Positions 17,055 through 26,064 are shown, numbered from the stretch's first letter. The stretch is DNA of 64,000 bases from Geoglobus acetivorans (GCF_039641995.1 NZ_CP087714.1:1116001-1180000); one strand, 5' to 3'. Notes: generated by a model not told the origin, from the letters alone. Made by a program: numbers and translations.

Positions 17055-17693
17055 ATGAAAAGGGCTGAACTGCATGTCCACTCCACGTACAGTGACGGCC
17101 TTGACAGGGTTGAGCGAATTGTTGATGAAGCCGTGAGACTCGGAATCGATGCGATCTCAATAACGGATCATGACACTGTGGAGGGGAGCATGGCGGCACT
17201 TGATTACGTCAGGGATGAGCATCTGGACATTGAGATAATACCGGGTGCTGAAGTTTCAACTTCTGATGGACATCTTCTCGTTTATTATATCGAGAGGGAC
17301 ATCGATAGGGGTATGTCTCTGATGGAAACGATCGGCGAGGTGAGAAAGCAGAACGGAATCTGTGCTGTGTCGCATCCCTTCCAGATAGAGAGGAGTGGTG
17401 CTTTCAGGATCGAGCTTATAAAGCACGCAGACGCTTTGGAGGTTTTCAATGCAAAGTATGTCGTAGGTATTTTCAACAGGATTTCCGAAAGAATTGCGGA
17501 TAAATACAGAATGGCTAAAATAGCGGGTAGCGATGCCCATACGGCAAACGAGGTGGGATACGGGTTGACTCTATATACGGGAAATCTGAAAGAAGCTATT
17601 GCGGAGAGAAAAACCGAATATTCCGGCCGCAAAATGCCGCTTTCGAGGCAGATAGGTTATTCGCTGAAAAAGAAGTTCATCCGCCAATTTTGA
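17055..17693 (+). CDS. PHP-domain metal-dependent phosphoesterase
   Basis: 212-residue PHP protein. Metal-ligand motifs: HVHSTYSDG (residues 6-14), ITDHDTV, GAEVST, SHPF and GSDAHTANEVG, in family order. The fold hydrolyses phosphoesters such as histidinol phosphate or nucleoside phosphates; substrate here is unknown. ATG at 17055 follows a 35-nt divergent spacer. Confidence 0.85.
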   Translation: MKRAELHVHSTYSDGLDRVERIVDEAVRLGIDAISITDHDTVEGSMAALDYVRDEHLDIEIIPGAEVSTSDGHLLVYYIERDIDRGMSLMETIGEVRKQNGICAVSHPFQIERSGAFRIELIKHADALEVFNAKYVVGIFNRISERIADKYRMAKIAGSDAHTANEVGYGLTLYTGNLKEAIAERKTEYSGRKMPLSRQIGYSLKKKFIRQF

Positions 17694-17781
17694 TGTGCTT
17701 GAACTATGGTGGTTTTTCCCCGACCATGCTTTAAGCGATTTATTAGAATGATTTAAATTATCAGACTCTCACCTTTACCAC

Positions 17782-18069
17782 GTGAAGATATCCGAGTTTC
17801 AGAGACTGATAAAAGACCTTTACTACGAGAAGGACATCGAAAGGGGTGTGGGAAAGACCTTTTTCTGGTTTATTGAGGAAGTTGGGGAACTTTCAGAGGC
17901 GCTGAGAAAAAACAAAAATCTCGGGGAAGAATTTGCAGATGTCTTCGCCTGGCTCGTGAGTCTGGCAAATCTTTGCGGGATTGAACTTGAGGAAGAGGTG
18001 AGGAAGAAATATCCGGATTACTGCATAAAATGTGGTTCCCGGCCATGTAAGTGTGAGGAGGGATTGTGA
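17782..18069 (+). CDS. MazG-like nucleotide pyrophosphohydrolase
   Basis: 95 residues with the all-alpha NTP pyrophosphatase metal motif FIEEVGELSEAL (residues 33-44) and the second acidic motif EEFADVFAWL. It would hydrolyse (deoxy)nucleoside triphosphates to the monophosphate, for housecleaning. A short C-terminal Cys cluster (CIKCGSRPCKC) is an unusual addition that may bind zinc. Start GTG 17782 lies about 25 nt after ATTTAAATTA, suggesting leaderless transcription. The next gene begins 1 nt after its stop. Confidence 0.85.
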   Translation: MKISEFQRLIKDLYYEKDIERGVGKTFFWFIEEVGELSEALRKNKNLGEEFADVFAWLVSLANLCGIELEEEVRKKYPDYCIKCGSRPCKCEEGL

Positions 18070-18070
18070 T

Positions 18071-19213
18071 ATGTTTCTGATTGCAAGAGATGAGGATATA
18101 CGGAACGGGATTGTGACTGATAAATACTTTGTGTGGACTGAAAAAGTTTTGAGAGAGAAAAAGGTCAATCCGTACGTTGTGGCAGAATTCACGGCATCCA
18201 GCTGGGGTATTTTTTCGGGACTGCGTGATGTGCTTGAGCTGATGGAGGGCATAAATGTTGACATTTATGCGATGAAGGAAGGAACGCTTTTCTTTCCTCA
18301 TGAACCTGTAATGGTCATTGCTGGCCACTATCTGGATTTTGCCAGGTTTGAGACTGCGATACTCGGTTTCATCTGCCACTCTTCCGGTGTTTCCACCAAG
18401 GCGTTCAGAACCAAGCTCGCCGCGGGCGACAGAAAGGTTCTGTCATTCGGGACGAGAAGACAGCATCCTGCTATAGCTCCAGTTATTGAACGGGCAGCGT
18501 GGATAGGGGGAGTGGATGGTGTGAGCAACGTTTCAGCAGAGAAGTATCTCGGCATTGAGAGCGTCGGAACGATGCCCCACGCCCTGATAATCTCATTTGG
18601 GGACCAGATCTCAGCATGGAGAGCGTTTGATGAGGTTGTTGATGAAAATATTCCCCGGACGCTTCTTGCGGACACATATTTTGATGAGAAAACCGAAGCC
18701 ATACTTGCGATCGAGAATGTGGAGAGGGTTGATGGGCTCAGATTTGATACTCCCGGCACGAGAAGAGGTAACATGCGGAAGATAATCGAGGAAATTAAGT
18801 GGGAGCTCAGAATAAGGGGCAGGGGCGATGTGAAGATTGTTGTGAGCGGTGGGCTCGACATAGATGACATTGTGGCTTTGAGGGACATCGTTGACATCTT
18901 TGGCGTGGGAACGAGCATAGCAGGAGCAAACCCTGTTGATTTCTCCATGGATATTGTGGAAAGGAATGGCGAGTTCTGCGCCAAAAGAGGGAAGAGAGGG
19001 GGAATGAAGCAGGTTTACAGAGACTGGGATAGCTTGAGGGATGAAATCAGGCTGTTCATCGAGGATAAGCCCGAGGGCATGGAGCCGCTGCTTGAGAAGG
19101 TCATGGAAGGCGGAAAAGTCTTGATGAAGAGCGATATGGGTGAGGCGAGAGAACTCGCACTCAGGCAGATGGAAATCATAAGGGCGCTTGGCAGAGAGAA
19201 TGAGTTTGTCTAA
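18071..19213 (+). CDS. pncB: Nicotinate phosphoribosyltransferase
   Basis: 380-residue NAPRTase, which joins nicotinate and PRPP to nicotinate mononucleotide in NAD salvage. Motifs include SFGTRRQHP, VGTMPHALI, RFDTPGTRRGN and the phosphate-binding VSGGLDIDDI with FGVGTSIAGA. ATG 18071 is chosen because GAGGAGGGA lies just upstream (18056-18064); an earlier in-frame GTG at 18032 lies inside mazG. It is probably co-transcribed with mazG. Confidence 0.93.
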   Translation: MFLIARDEDIRNGIVTDKYFVWTEKVLREKKVNPYVVAEFTASSWGIFSGLRDVLELMEGINVDIYAMKEGTLFFPHEPVMVIAGHYLDFARFETAILGFICHSSGVSTKAFRTKLAAGDRKVLSFGTRRQHPAIAPVIERAAWIGGVDGVSNVSAEKYLGIESVGTMPHALIISFGDQISAWRAFDEVVDENIPRTLLADTYFDEKTEAILAIENVERVDGLRFDTPGTRRGNMRKIIEEIKWELRIRGRGDVKIVVSGGLDIDDIVALRDIVDIFGVGTSIAGANPVDFSMDIVERNGEFCAKRGKRGGMKQVYRDWDSLRDEIRLFIEDKPEGMEPLLEKVMEGGKVLMKSDMGEARELALRQMEIIRALGRENEFV

Positions 19214-19222
19214 CATTCTGAC

Positions 19223-19636
19223 CTAACTTTTCTCCCTTTTCTCGAGCATTTCTTCGACCCTCTTTAGCTTGAGTATGATGTATGTTAATGCTGTGGAGAA
19301 TGTGGCGAGTCTGTAGTCTCCAAAACCTGTAATCATTCCTATTGCAGCTGTCATCCAGAGACTCGCTGCCGTGGTGATTCCGACAACTTTTGTTCTTTCT
19401 TTCCTCTGCTCGGCAAGTATCGTGCCGGCTCCGATGAAACCTATTCCGGAAACAACTCCTGCAGCTATCCTGGCAGGGTCGTTAAAGAATCTGGCCGAGA
19501 CTATCATGAACAGACACGACCCTGCAGATACGAGCATGTGGGTTCTGAGTCCGGCAGGTTTGTGGACTTTTGATCGTTCGAGTCCCACAACCGCTCCGAA
19601 AACTGATGCAAGAATGAGGGAAATGTATTCTTCCAT
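19223..19636 (-). CDS. MgtC/SapB-family membrane protein
   Basis: 137 residues with four predicted membrane helices and the family core FGAVVGLERS, LRTHMLVSAGSCLF and GIGFIGAGTI. MgtC proteins are linked to magnesium limitation and regulation of ATP synthase or transport rather than being proven transporters. ATG 19636 is preferred to a 33-residue longer frame because the family begins near this residue. It diverges from RuBisCO, sharing a spacer of about 100 nt. Confidence 0.83.
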   Translation of the reverse strand: MEEYISLILASVFGAVVGLERSKVHKPAGLRTHMLVSAGSCLFMIVSARFFNDPARIAAGVVSGIGFIGAGTILAEQRKERTKVVGITTAASLWMTAAIGMITGFGDYRLATFSTALTYIILKLKRVEEMLEKREKS

Positions 19637-19691
19637 AAACTGAACTTTGCGTTTCAATACAAAATTTTTTTCGCCAGCATTCTGGACGAAT

Positions 19692-19730
19692 AAATTAATA
19701 TTTGGGTTTGACAAACTCTGGGAGGGGTGG
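19692..19730 (+). promoter_or_regulatory. RuBisCO promoter and ribosome site
   Basis: AAATTAATATTT (19692-19703) is a TATA-like box and GGGAGGGGTGG (19720-19730) is a strong Shine-Dalgarno site ending 4 nt before ATG 19735. Unlike many genes in the window, this transcript should have a short leader. Confidence 0.55.
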
Positions 19731-19734
19731 AACA

Positions 19735-21069
19735 ATGACAGAGAGGTTTGACAAGATATATGATTACTATGTGGATAAGGGTTACGAACCGAATTACAAG
19801 AGGGATGTGGTTGCAGTTTTCAGGATTACGCCTGCTGAAGGCTACACAATCGAGCAGGCTGCTGGTGGCGTGGCTGCTGAAAGCTCAACAGGCACCTGGA
19901 CGACCCTTTACCCGTGGTATGAGAGGGAGAGATGGGAGGACCTGTCTGCAAAAGCATATGATTTCCACGACATGGGCGATGGAAGCTGGATTGTGAAAAT
20001 TGCCTATCCGTCTCATGCTTTTGAGGAGAACAACCTGCCGGCACTTCTTGCATCAATAGCAGGAAACGTGTTTGGAATGAGAAGGGTGAAGGGACTCAGG
20101 CTTGAGGACCTGTATTTCCCTGAAAAAGTAGTCAGGGAATTTAACGGACCTGCGTTTGGTATTGAGGGCGTTAGAAAAATGCTTGATATAAAGAAAAGGC
20201 CGATCTACGGTGTTGTGCCGAAACCTAAGGTTGGCTATTCTCCTGAGGAGCTGTACGCTCTCTCTGAGGAGCTCCTTCTATCCGGGGCAGATTATGTGAA
20301 AGATGACGAAAACCTGGCATCGCCCTGGTACAACAGGTTTGAGGAACGGGCAGAGGTGATGGCAAATATCATTGAGAGGGTTGAGAACGAGACTGGGGAG
20401 AAAAAGACCTGGTTTGCAAACATTACCGGGGACGTGAGGGATATGGAGTACAGGCTCGAACTTCTGGCGGAGCTTTCACTGAAACATGCGATGGTCGATG
20501 TCGTCATAAGCGGATGGGCAGTGCTTGAGTACATAAGGGACCTTGCGGAGGATTACGACATTGCGATACACGGACACAGGGCGATGCATGCGGCGATGAC
20601 GAGAAATCCCCAGCACGGTATTTCCATGTTCGTTCTTGCGAAGCTTTACAGGCTTGTTGGAATTGACCAGCTTCATGTCGGTACTGCCGGTGCAGGAAAG
20701 CTTGAAGGGAAGAAATGGGATGTGCTGCAGAACGCAAAGGTCCTGAGGGAGAATCACTATGTTCCTGAAGACGGTGACGTTTTCCACTTAGAACAGAAGT
20801 TTTATGGTATAAAACCTGCTTTCCCCACAAGCTCTGGAGGGCTCCATCCGGGCATACTGCCAAAAGTCATCGAGGCGCTTGGCACCGACATAGTTCTTCA
20901 GCTTGGCGGTGGAACCATAGGACATCCAGACGGACCAGGTGCCGGAGCTAAGGCGGTGAGACAGGCTTTGGAGGCGATTGTTCAGAACACTCCTCTCGAA
21001 GAATATGCAAAATCGCATAATGAGCTTGCAAGGGCGCTTGAAAAGTGGGGAACAGAAACCCCAATCTAA
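19735..21069 (+). CDS. rbcL: Form III ribulose-1,5-bisphosphate carboxylase/oxygenase
   Basis: 444 residues, a form III archaeal large subunit. The carbamylated lysine motif GADYVKDDE (Lys189), the HGHRAMHAA motif and the loop 6 lysine in GTAGAGKLEG (Lys322) are all present, so it should be active. It fixes CO2 onto RuBP, giving two 3-phosphoglycerates. In archaea RuBP is supplied from AMP through AMP phosphorylase (start of window) and R15P isomerase, not by a full Calvin cycle. Its TAA overlaps the convergent permease stop by 4 bp. Confidence 0.95.
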   Translation: MTERFDKIYDYYVDKGYEPNYKRDVVAVFRITPAEGYTIEQAAGGVAAESSTGTWTTLYPWYERERWEDLSAKAYDFHDMGDGSWIVKIAYPSHAFEENNLPALLASIAGNVFGMRRVKGLRLEDLYFPEKVVREFNGPAFGIEGVRKMLDIKKRPIYGVVPKPKVGYSPEELYALSEELLLSGADYVKDDENLASPWYNRFEERAEVMANIIERVENETGEKKTWFANITGDVRDMEYRLELLAELSLKHAMVDVVISGWAVLEYIRDLAEDYDIAIHGHRAMHAAMTRNPQHGISMFVLAKLYRLVGIDQLHVGTAGAGKLEGKKWDVLQNAKVLRENHYVPEDGDVFHLEQKFYGIKPAFPTSSGGLHPGILPKVIEALGTDIVLQLGGGTIGHPDGPGAGAKAVRQALEAIVQNTPLEEYAKSHNELARALEKWGTETPI

Positions 21070-22091
21070 CTTTTTATCAATTTTTCAGAGAACTTAATTG
21101 ATATGAGCATCAGAACTGATCCGAGAACCGGGTAGATCAGAAATTCCCATGGTTGCATGTAACTTCCGGCGGAGATTCTGGCTGAAACTCCTGAAATCAT
21201 TGATGGGTGTGTGAATGATACAGTAACGATTGAAACAGAAAGTATGGAGAATATGAGCTGACTTCTTTCTCTGTCCTTCAGGCCTGAGGATATGATGGCT
21301 CCTATGGACGCGAAAATCATCGAAAATGATACTGACAGAATGAGAAGAAGTACTGGGCGGAAAATGCCCGTGTTTATGTGGAGAAGGAACACCCATACGG
21401 CAGACAGAACAGCAGACACAATAAGGGCTGAAAAAACCTTGGCAGATATGAAATCCGTTACCGACATTGGTGTTGATAGCACGACATCCAGGGTCTTGGT
21501 CTCGTACTCTTCACTTATCAGGTCTATTACAAGTCCCCCTGCAATTATTGCTGTTGTGATTAAAAGCAGCGGGATGAGTATGGCATAAATGAACCGGAAG
21601 GTCATGGAGGATCCATCCCGGAGTTCAGTTTTTTCACCATTGAGACTGTAAACTCTGAAGCCATCGTCTCCCGGGATTCCCCGTTTTTCCCTCATTGCTT
21701 TCTGGTATTCCTTTAGAATCTCCTTGACCTGTGTGCCTGCCAGTATTCCGGTGATCTCGTTCTTCGGGAGAAATACTGTGACGAAATTAGCAGAGGTGTA
21801 ATTCTCTTCCGGCAAATAAAGCACGGCATCTATCTTGCCAGCATAGAAATCGTTTAACGCATCTTCAAGTTCTGAATATCTCTCGTCAGCAAATGATTTC
21901 AGGACCGGACAATTTCCCGCAACCCCAATCTTGACGCTGCCTGTGGCAACCGAATCCGGTTTGTAAAGGACAAGAAGCCCGAACGTTATTACGGATGTGA
22001 ATGAGGCGATGAAAATCAGTATGGCTATGGCAGACATGATGGTTCTTTCCCTTACTATGAGTCTGAGGTCTTTTCTGATCATCGCTTTCAT
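21066..22091 (-). CDS. ABC-2 type export permease
   Basis: 341 residues: one N-terminal helix, a long extracytoplasmic domain (about 40-165), then five or six helices, as in ABC-2 (NatB-like) permeases. LISEEYETKTLDVVLSTP is the characteristic coupling segment. It overlaps the other permease gene by 4 nt (ATGA) and belongs with the divergent ATPase at 23.8 kb. Cargo unknown; NatAB-type sodium or drug export are the usual guesses. Confidence 0.83.
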   Translation of the reverse strand: MKAMIRKDLRLIVRERTIMSAIAILIFIASFTSVITFGLLVLYKPDSVATGSVKIGVAGNCPVLKSFADERYSELEDALNDFYAGKIDAVLYLPEENYTSANFVTVFLPKNEITGILAGTQVKEILKEYQKAMREKRGIPGDDGFRVYSLNGEKTELRDGSSMTFRFIYAILIPLLLITTAIIAGGLVIDLISEEYETKTLDVVLSTPMSVTDFISAKVFSALIVSAVLSAVWVFLLHINTGIFRPVLLLILSVSFSMIFASIGAIISSGLKDRERSQLIFSILSVSIVTVSFTHPSMISGVSARISAGSYMQPWEFLIYPVLGSVLMLISIKFSEKLIKS

Positions 22092-23746
22092 CTACCCACC
22101 ACCATGTAATAGTTGTAGGCGAAGTGGATCGCCACTGCCAGAACGTATCCCGCTTTCCAGCTTCTCTTGGAAACGACAGCAAATGACGAGGATGCGGTTA
22201 TGTGTAAGAGCAGCGGGAAAATGAGAAGTTCACCGGGCAGCACCATGCTGTAGTCCTTGAACGCCTCGAGGAACAGAATGCCTTTTTCGGCGATGAAGAA
22301 TCCTGAAGCCACAATCACGGCTCTCTTCAGGCTCGGCGATGGAAGTATCAGTATCGATTTTAATGCTTCCTCGATAACCGCTACGCCGAGCATTATAAGG
22401 GCAAATGATGTTATTATGGGGACTGAAAGACCAAAAAACAGCAGAAAGAATTCCAGAAAAAGGGCGAGAAATACTGACAGGAATGCAAGGAAAAAGGCGT
22501 TTAGATCACTCGCTGCAGAATTCTTAAGCACATCTGCAAGTCTGCCAAAGGGCGATCTGGGACTGTAAAGAGTCTCGATATTCAGAGAGCTGGCCGACAG
22601 GACGAACCCCATGATTGTAAAGCCAGCAAGAATCAGATTCGAGAATATGAAATCCTGAAATTCAATCTTCTCTCCGGAGAGGTCCCTGAGGAGGAATGTT
22701 ATCGGGGAAAGGTCAGATAACGCAATTCCCGAGAAAACCGACGGAAGTATCAGATATATGATCAGAAACAGGTTGAAGACGAGGATCAGAAAAGTAAGCT
22801 CTCTGTATGATCTCGAATTGAGCGCTATGAACGTCTGAAATGAGAGAAAGGCGAGAATGGGTATGAGCATGAAGAGCAGCCCGTTCACTCTGAAGACGAT
22901 CGATGTTGCTGCTATCATCGCCACTGAGATGATGAAGTACGGGAGCAGCTTCTGGAAGATCAGCGAGTACGGGGAAAACGGTGCCGACAGCAGAACCTCC
23001 ATCCGCCTCATTCTGACATCCTCGGCAAGGGAGGAGGTGTACAGCTGCATTGAAAAAAGAGATGGAATGATGAAGATGAAAGCGATCACCATCTTTGAAA
23101 TCAGGGATGGCGGGCTGAACGTGTCTGGAGTCTCATATCCGGTTTCCTGCTTTTCAGGCAGTATGACCGATTTTCTTTCATCTTCAGTTAGACTCTGCTG
23201 GATTTTTCTCTCTATCTGGGCTTTCTGTTCCTCTTCAGTTACCTGATTCTTCTGTACGGAACGCTTCTCCAGCTGTTTCAGTGTTTCCTGGGGGATTGGT
23301 TTGGGGGAAAGTGCCTGAGGTTGCTTTCTTTCAAGGTATTCAGCCCTTACAAATACTGGAAAGGCTCTGGTGCCATAATTTTCGTACAGCCATTTTGTGA
23401 ACTCGTTTTTGATGTAGTTTTTCATTTCTTCTCCCGCAGACTGGGATTTGAACGAATCTGTGATGAATATTCTGTTTCCTGTTATAAAAACGTCTGATTC
23501 ACCATTTTTCAGCAAATCCATACCGTCCTGGAAATTATCAACGAGAATGTGGGTGAACAGTCTGTTCTCTATTTCGTAAACGTCACTAGCGGATGAGTAT
23601 ATCCAGGAATCTGAGAGAAATCCGTAGTTATATGATACAATGGATGCCACCAGCGATAATAGTGCAGTTACTGCAATGAGGAGCCTGAATTTATTTGTGA
23701 ACTTCTTCCTGCCTTTCCTGAACTCAGCTTTTATGAGTGGCAGCAC
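22088..23746 (-). CDS. ABC-2 permease fused to a PrsW-like membrane protease domain
   Basis: 552 residues from GTG 23746. Residues 1-370 form an ABC-2 permease (helix, extracytoplasmic domain, helices; DVRMRRMEVLLSAPFSP is the coupling segment). The C-terminal 150 residues are another polytopic domain with EEALKSIL (EExxK, about 457-461), FFIAEKG (about 482), LLHITAS and IHFAYNYY (about 540), the spacing of PrsW/CPBP-like glutamic intramembrane proteases. A longer frame reaches 24013 but crosses the divergent ATPase, so it is rejected. The protease activity is inferred from motifs. Confidence 0.75.
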   Translation of the reverse strand: MLPLIKAEFRKGRKKFTNKFRLLIAVTALLSLVASIVSYNYGFLSDSWIYSSASDVYEIENRLFTHILVDNFQDGMDLLKNGESDVFITGNRIFITDSFKSQSAGEEMKNYIKNEFTKWLYENYGTRAFPVFVRAEYLERKQPQALSPKPIPQETLKQLEKRSVQKNQVTEEEQKAQIERKIQQSLTEDERKSVILPEKQETGYETPDTFSPPSLISKMVIAFIFIIPSLFSMQLYTSSLAEDVRMRRMEVLLSAPFSPYSLIFQKLLPYFIISVAMIAATSIVFRVNGLLFMLIPILAFLSFQTFIALNSRSYRELTFLILVFNLFLIIYLILPSVFSGIALSDLSPITFLLRDLSGEKIEFQDFIFSNLILAGFTIMGFVLSASSLNIETLYSPRSPFGRLADVLKNSAASDLNAFFLAFLSVFLALFLEFFLLFFGLSVPIITSFALIMLGVAVIEEALKSILILPSPSLKRAVIVASGFFIAEKGILFLEAFKDYSMVLPGELLIFPLLLHITASSSFAVVSKRSWKAGYVLAVAIHFAYNYYMVVGR

Positions 23747-23762
23747 AGGAAAACTCAAACAA

Positions 23763-23772
23763 AGTTTAATAA
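23763..23772 (+). promoter_or_regulatory. TATA-like box of the ABC ATPase gene
   Basis: AGTTTAATAA lies about 27 nt before ATG 23796 in the 49-nt spacer shared with the divergent permease. No ribosome site follows, which suggests a leaderless mRNA. Confidence 0.5.
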
Positions 23773-23795
23773 ATTCTTTTCCCAGTAATTGTCTG

Positions 23796-24650
23796 ATGCT
23801 CAGAGCGATCGATCTCACAAAAAAGTACGGTGAATTCCTGGCTGTGAATGGAATAAGCTTTGAGGTTGGAAAAGGGGAAGTTCTTGGAGTTATTGGGGAG
23901 AATGGTGCCGGGAAATCCACGACACTCAAAATGCTTGTCGGGCTTCTCACACCAACTTCTGGCGAAATACAATACGATGGCAGAAATCTGTTCGAAAATC
24001 TGAATGCTATCAAAAGGAAAATCGGATATCTCCCAGAATTTGACGCCCTTTACGACAATCTCAATGCTAAGGAGTATCTCAGGGTTTTTGCAGAAATTTA
24101 TGGCGTGGATGCGGATACAGCCGAAAAAAGGATTTACGAACTTCTGGAAACCCTCAACCTTCCTGTTGATAAACCCGTGGGCGAGTTCTCCAAGGGCATG
24201 AAACGGAAGCTCTCAATAGCAAGAACTCTGGTACATGATCCTGAGTACCTCATCTATGATGAGCCAACGAGCGGTCTCGACCCATCAACATCCATGTTTG
24301 TTACAGAGTATGTCAGAGATTTGGGCAAACAGGGAAAGACTGTGGTTTTTTCTGCCCACAACATGTTCTACGTCGAATCTGCCTGCGACCTGCTTCTCAT
24401 AATAAAGAAAGGGAGGGTGCTGTATTTCGGTGAGCTTGACGCTCTCAGGGACAGAATGAAAAAGTACATTGTGAGCTACAGGATCGGAGAAAGGGAATTT
24501 GAAGACGTTTTTGAAGATGTCAGGGATGTTAACAGGCTTCTTGCCGAGATTACTGAAAATGGTGGTGAAATAATATCCATTGAAACAAGGGTTCCAAGAC
24601 TGGAAGAAATATACTTCACGCTCACAGATGGAAAAAGTATTATGGACTGA
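23796..24650 (+). CDS. ABC transporter ATP-binding protein
   Basis: 284 residues. Walker A GENGAGKSTT (near residue 38), signature FSKGMKRKLSIA (a common LSGGQ variant in ABC-2 exporters), Walker B YLIYDEPTSGLDP and switch His (SAHNM). It energises the two permeases encoded divergently at 21.1-23.7 kb. The next two genes overlap or touch it, forming an operon with a zinc-ribbon protein and a DtxR regulator. Confidence 0.92.
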   Translation: MLRAIDLTKKYGEFLAVNGISFEVGKGEVLGVIGENGAGKSTTLKMLVGLLTPTSGEIQYDGRNLFENLNAIKRKIGYLPEFDALYDNLNAKEYLRVFAEIYGVDADTAEKRIYELLETLNLPVDKPVGEFSKGMKRKLSIARTLVHDPEYLIYDEPTSGLDPSTSMFVTEYVRDLGKQGKTVVFSAHNMFYVESACDLLLIIKKGRVLYFGELDALRDRMKKYIVSYRIGEREFEDVFEDVRDVNRLLAEITENGGEIISIETRVPRLEEIYFTLTDGKSIMD

Positions 24651-24837
24651 TGAAGAATTCTGGATAATGAGAGAACTCAACGAGCTTTACTGTTCGAGGT
24701 GCGGTAGCGAGTTTGACATTAAGATAAGGAAGACAACAGGGTACAGCGGCCCACTTCACATCCCCAACCTGTTCTGTCCTTTCTGCGGCAGCCGGAGAGT
24801 GGTGAAAAGAAAAGGGATCTTTTTCGGTGAACTGTAA
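24628..24837 (+). CDS. Small zinc-ribbon protein
   Basis: 69 residues overlapping the ATPase end by 23 nt. Two CxxC knuckles (CSRCGSEF and CPFCGSRR) form a zinc ribbon. Function not recognised; its position between an ABC ATPase and a metal-dependent regulator suggests a part in the same response. ATG 24628 or 24667 could be the start. Its TAA overlaps the next ATG (TAATG). Confidence 0.7.
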   Translation: MEKVLWTDEEFWIMRELNELYCSRCGSEFDIKIRKTTGYSGPLHIPNLFCPFCGSRRVVKRKGIFFGEL

Positions 24838-25409
24838 TGGAAAGGATTGAGGAGTACCTCGAGACGATTTACGACATTCAGAAATCCGGCAGGGTGGCAA
24901 AGACGAAGGAAATTGCGGAGCGGCTCAACATAAAGCCTTCGAGTGTTACTGAAATGCTCAACAAGCTGAGTGAGATGGGTTATGTGGATTACCAGCCGTA
25001 TAAGGGGGCTACGCTTACGAGGAAGGGCCTGGATGTGGCAGAGCGAATCAAGAAAAACTACATGGTGTTCAAGAAATTCTTCACTGATTTTTTTGGTCTG
25101 GATGACGAAACTGCCCACGGCTTAAGCTGCACGCTCGAGCATATTGCGAGTGAGGATGTAATCGACAGGATATGCAGGGTGATATCCGGATACTGTGACG
25201 TTTGCGACATCTGCATTGAAAGTACATGCACGCTTGAGGAGGCCGGGAATGGTAGATACGTTGTCATTGTTGCTCCACTCTTCATGGAAAAGGCGGGGAT
25301 TTATCCGGGGAAAGAAGTGGAGGTGAAAAATGGCTTGCTTGTGGTGGATACCGATGAACTGATGGTCGACGATGGAGTGAAAAAGCTGATCCTCCTCAGA
25401 CCTCTATAG
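24837..25409 (+). CDS. DtxR/MntR-family metal-dependent transcriptional regulator
   Basis: 190 residues: N-terminal winged helix (IEEYLETIYDI, IAERLNIKPSSVTEMLNKL), dimerisation/metal domain with HGLSCTLEHIASED, a cysteine-rich section (CDVCDICIESTC, unusual) and a C-terminal FeoA/SH3-like domain. Such proteins repress metal-transport genes when bound to Fe(II) or Mn(II). It is the last gene of the ABC operon, so it may control that exporter. Its 3' end overlaps fdhD convergently by 14 nt. Confidence 0.88.
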   Translation: MERIEEYLETIYDIQKSGRVAKTKEIAERLNIKPSSVTEMLNKLSEMGYVDYQPYKGATLTRKGLDVAERIKKNYMVFKKFFTDFFGLDDETAHGLSCTLEHIASEDVIDRICRVISGYCDVCDICIESTCTLEEAGNGRYVVIVAPLFMEKAGIYPGKEVEVKNGLLVVDTDELMVDDGVKKLILLRPL

Positions 25410-26064
25410 CTCCGCTGTTTAACGCAAGTCCCGTGGCAAATGAAATTGCCGATAAACCATATTTTTTGCAGTAATCCACCGCAAGATCAAGTATCGCAGC
25501 TTTTGAAACCACGAGAGGTATCCCCGCACGAATGCATTTTTTCACTATCCCTGCCGTTATCCTCCCTGAAAGCAGAAGGAATGAACTTGAGAAATCAAAT
25601 CTGTTCCTGTATGCCAGTCCTATTGCCTTGTCCACCGCATTGTGCCGTCCGACATCAAAAGCTCTGACAAAGTCACCATTCTTGCTGACGATGAGGGCGG
25701 TGTGGTATGCTCGCGTTCTCCTGTAATAATCTCCTTCAAGCTTTTCAATGAAATCCTCTATGAAGCTCATGCTGAACCTGAAGCCGGGTTTGACGGGGTT
25801 CAGCTTTTCATCAACGTAGACTCCTGCACATCCGGAGGAGTTTATCGCAGTGTCGAAGTTCCTGTCAACCTTCGCAACCGCAACATCACCCTCGACAATA
25901 ACCTCTGGGCTGGAGGACAACCCCTCCGTAATCAGAAAACCCATGACAAGTTCTTCCAGATTAACGGGTGTGCAGAATAGCCTGATAACTCTGTTTCCGA
26001 CTATTATCTTGAATTCGAATTCTTTTCCGATTTCGAGTCTCTTTCCCACCTCGAAAACTTCCAT
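25396..26064 (-). CDS. fdhD: Formate dehydrogenase accessory protein FdhD
   Basis: 222 residues. Family motifs EELVMGFLITEG and AFDVGRHNAVDK are clear. FdhD is a sulfurtransferase that sulfurates the molybdenum/tungsten-bis-MGD cofactor of formate dehydrogenase. The cysteine loop reads SSGCAG, keeping only one of the two cysteines of the E. coli CxxC. No formate dehydrogenase gene is in the window. Confidence 0.88.
   Translation of the reverse strand: MEVFEVGKRLEIGKEFEFKIIVGNRVIRLFCTPVNLEELVMGFLITEGLSSSPEVIVEGDVAVAKVDRNFDTAINSSGCAGVYVDEKLNPVKPGFRFSMSFIEDFIEKLEGDYYRRTRAYHTALIVSKNGDFVRAFDVGRHNAVDKAIGLAYRNRFDFSSSFLLLSGRITAGIVKKCIRAGIPLVVSKAAILDLAVDYCKKYGLSAISFATGLALNSGAIEV

Noticed and set aside
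23747-24013. N-terminal 89-residue extension of the permease-protease frame on the minus strand
   Set aside because: It runs antisense across the start and Walker A region of a clear ABC ATPase gene; the permease text begins only at the GTG at 23746.
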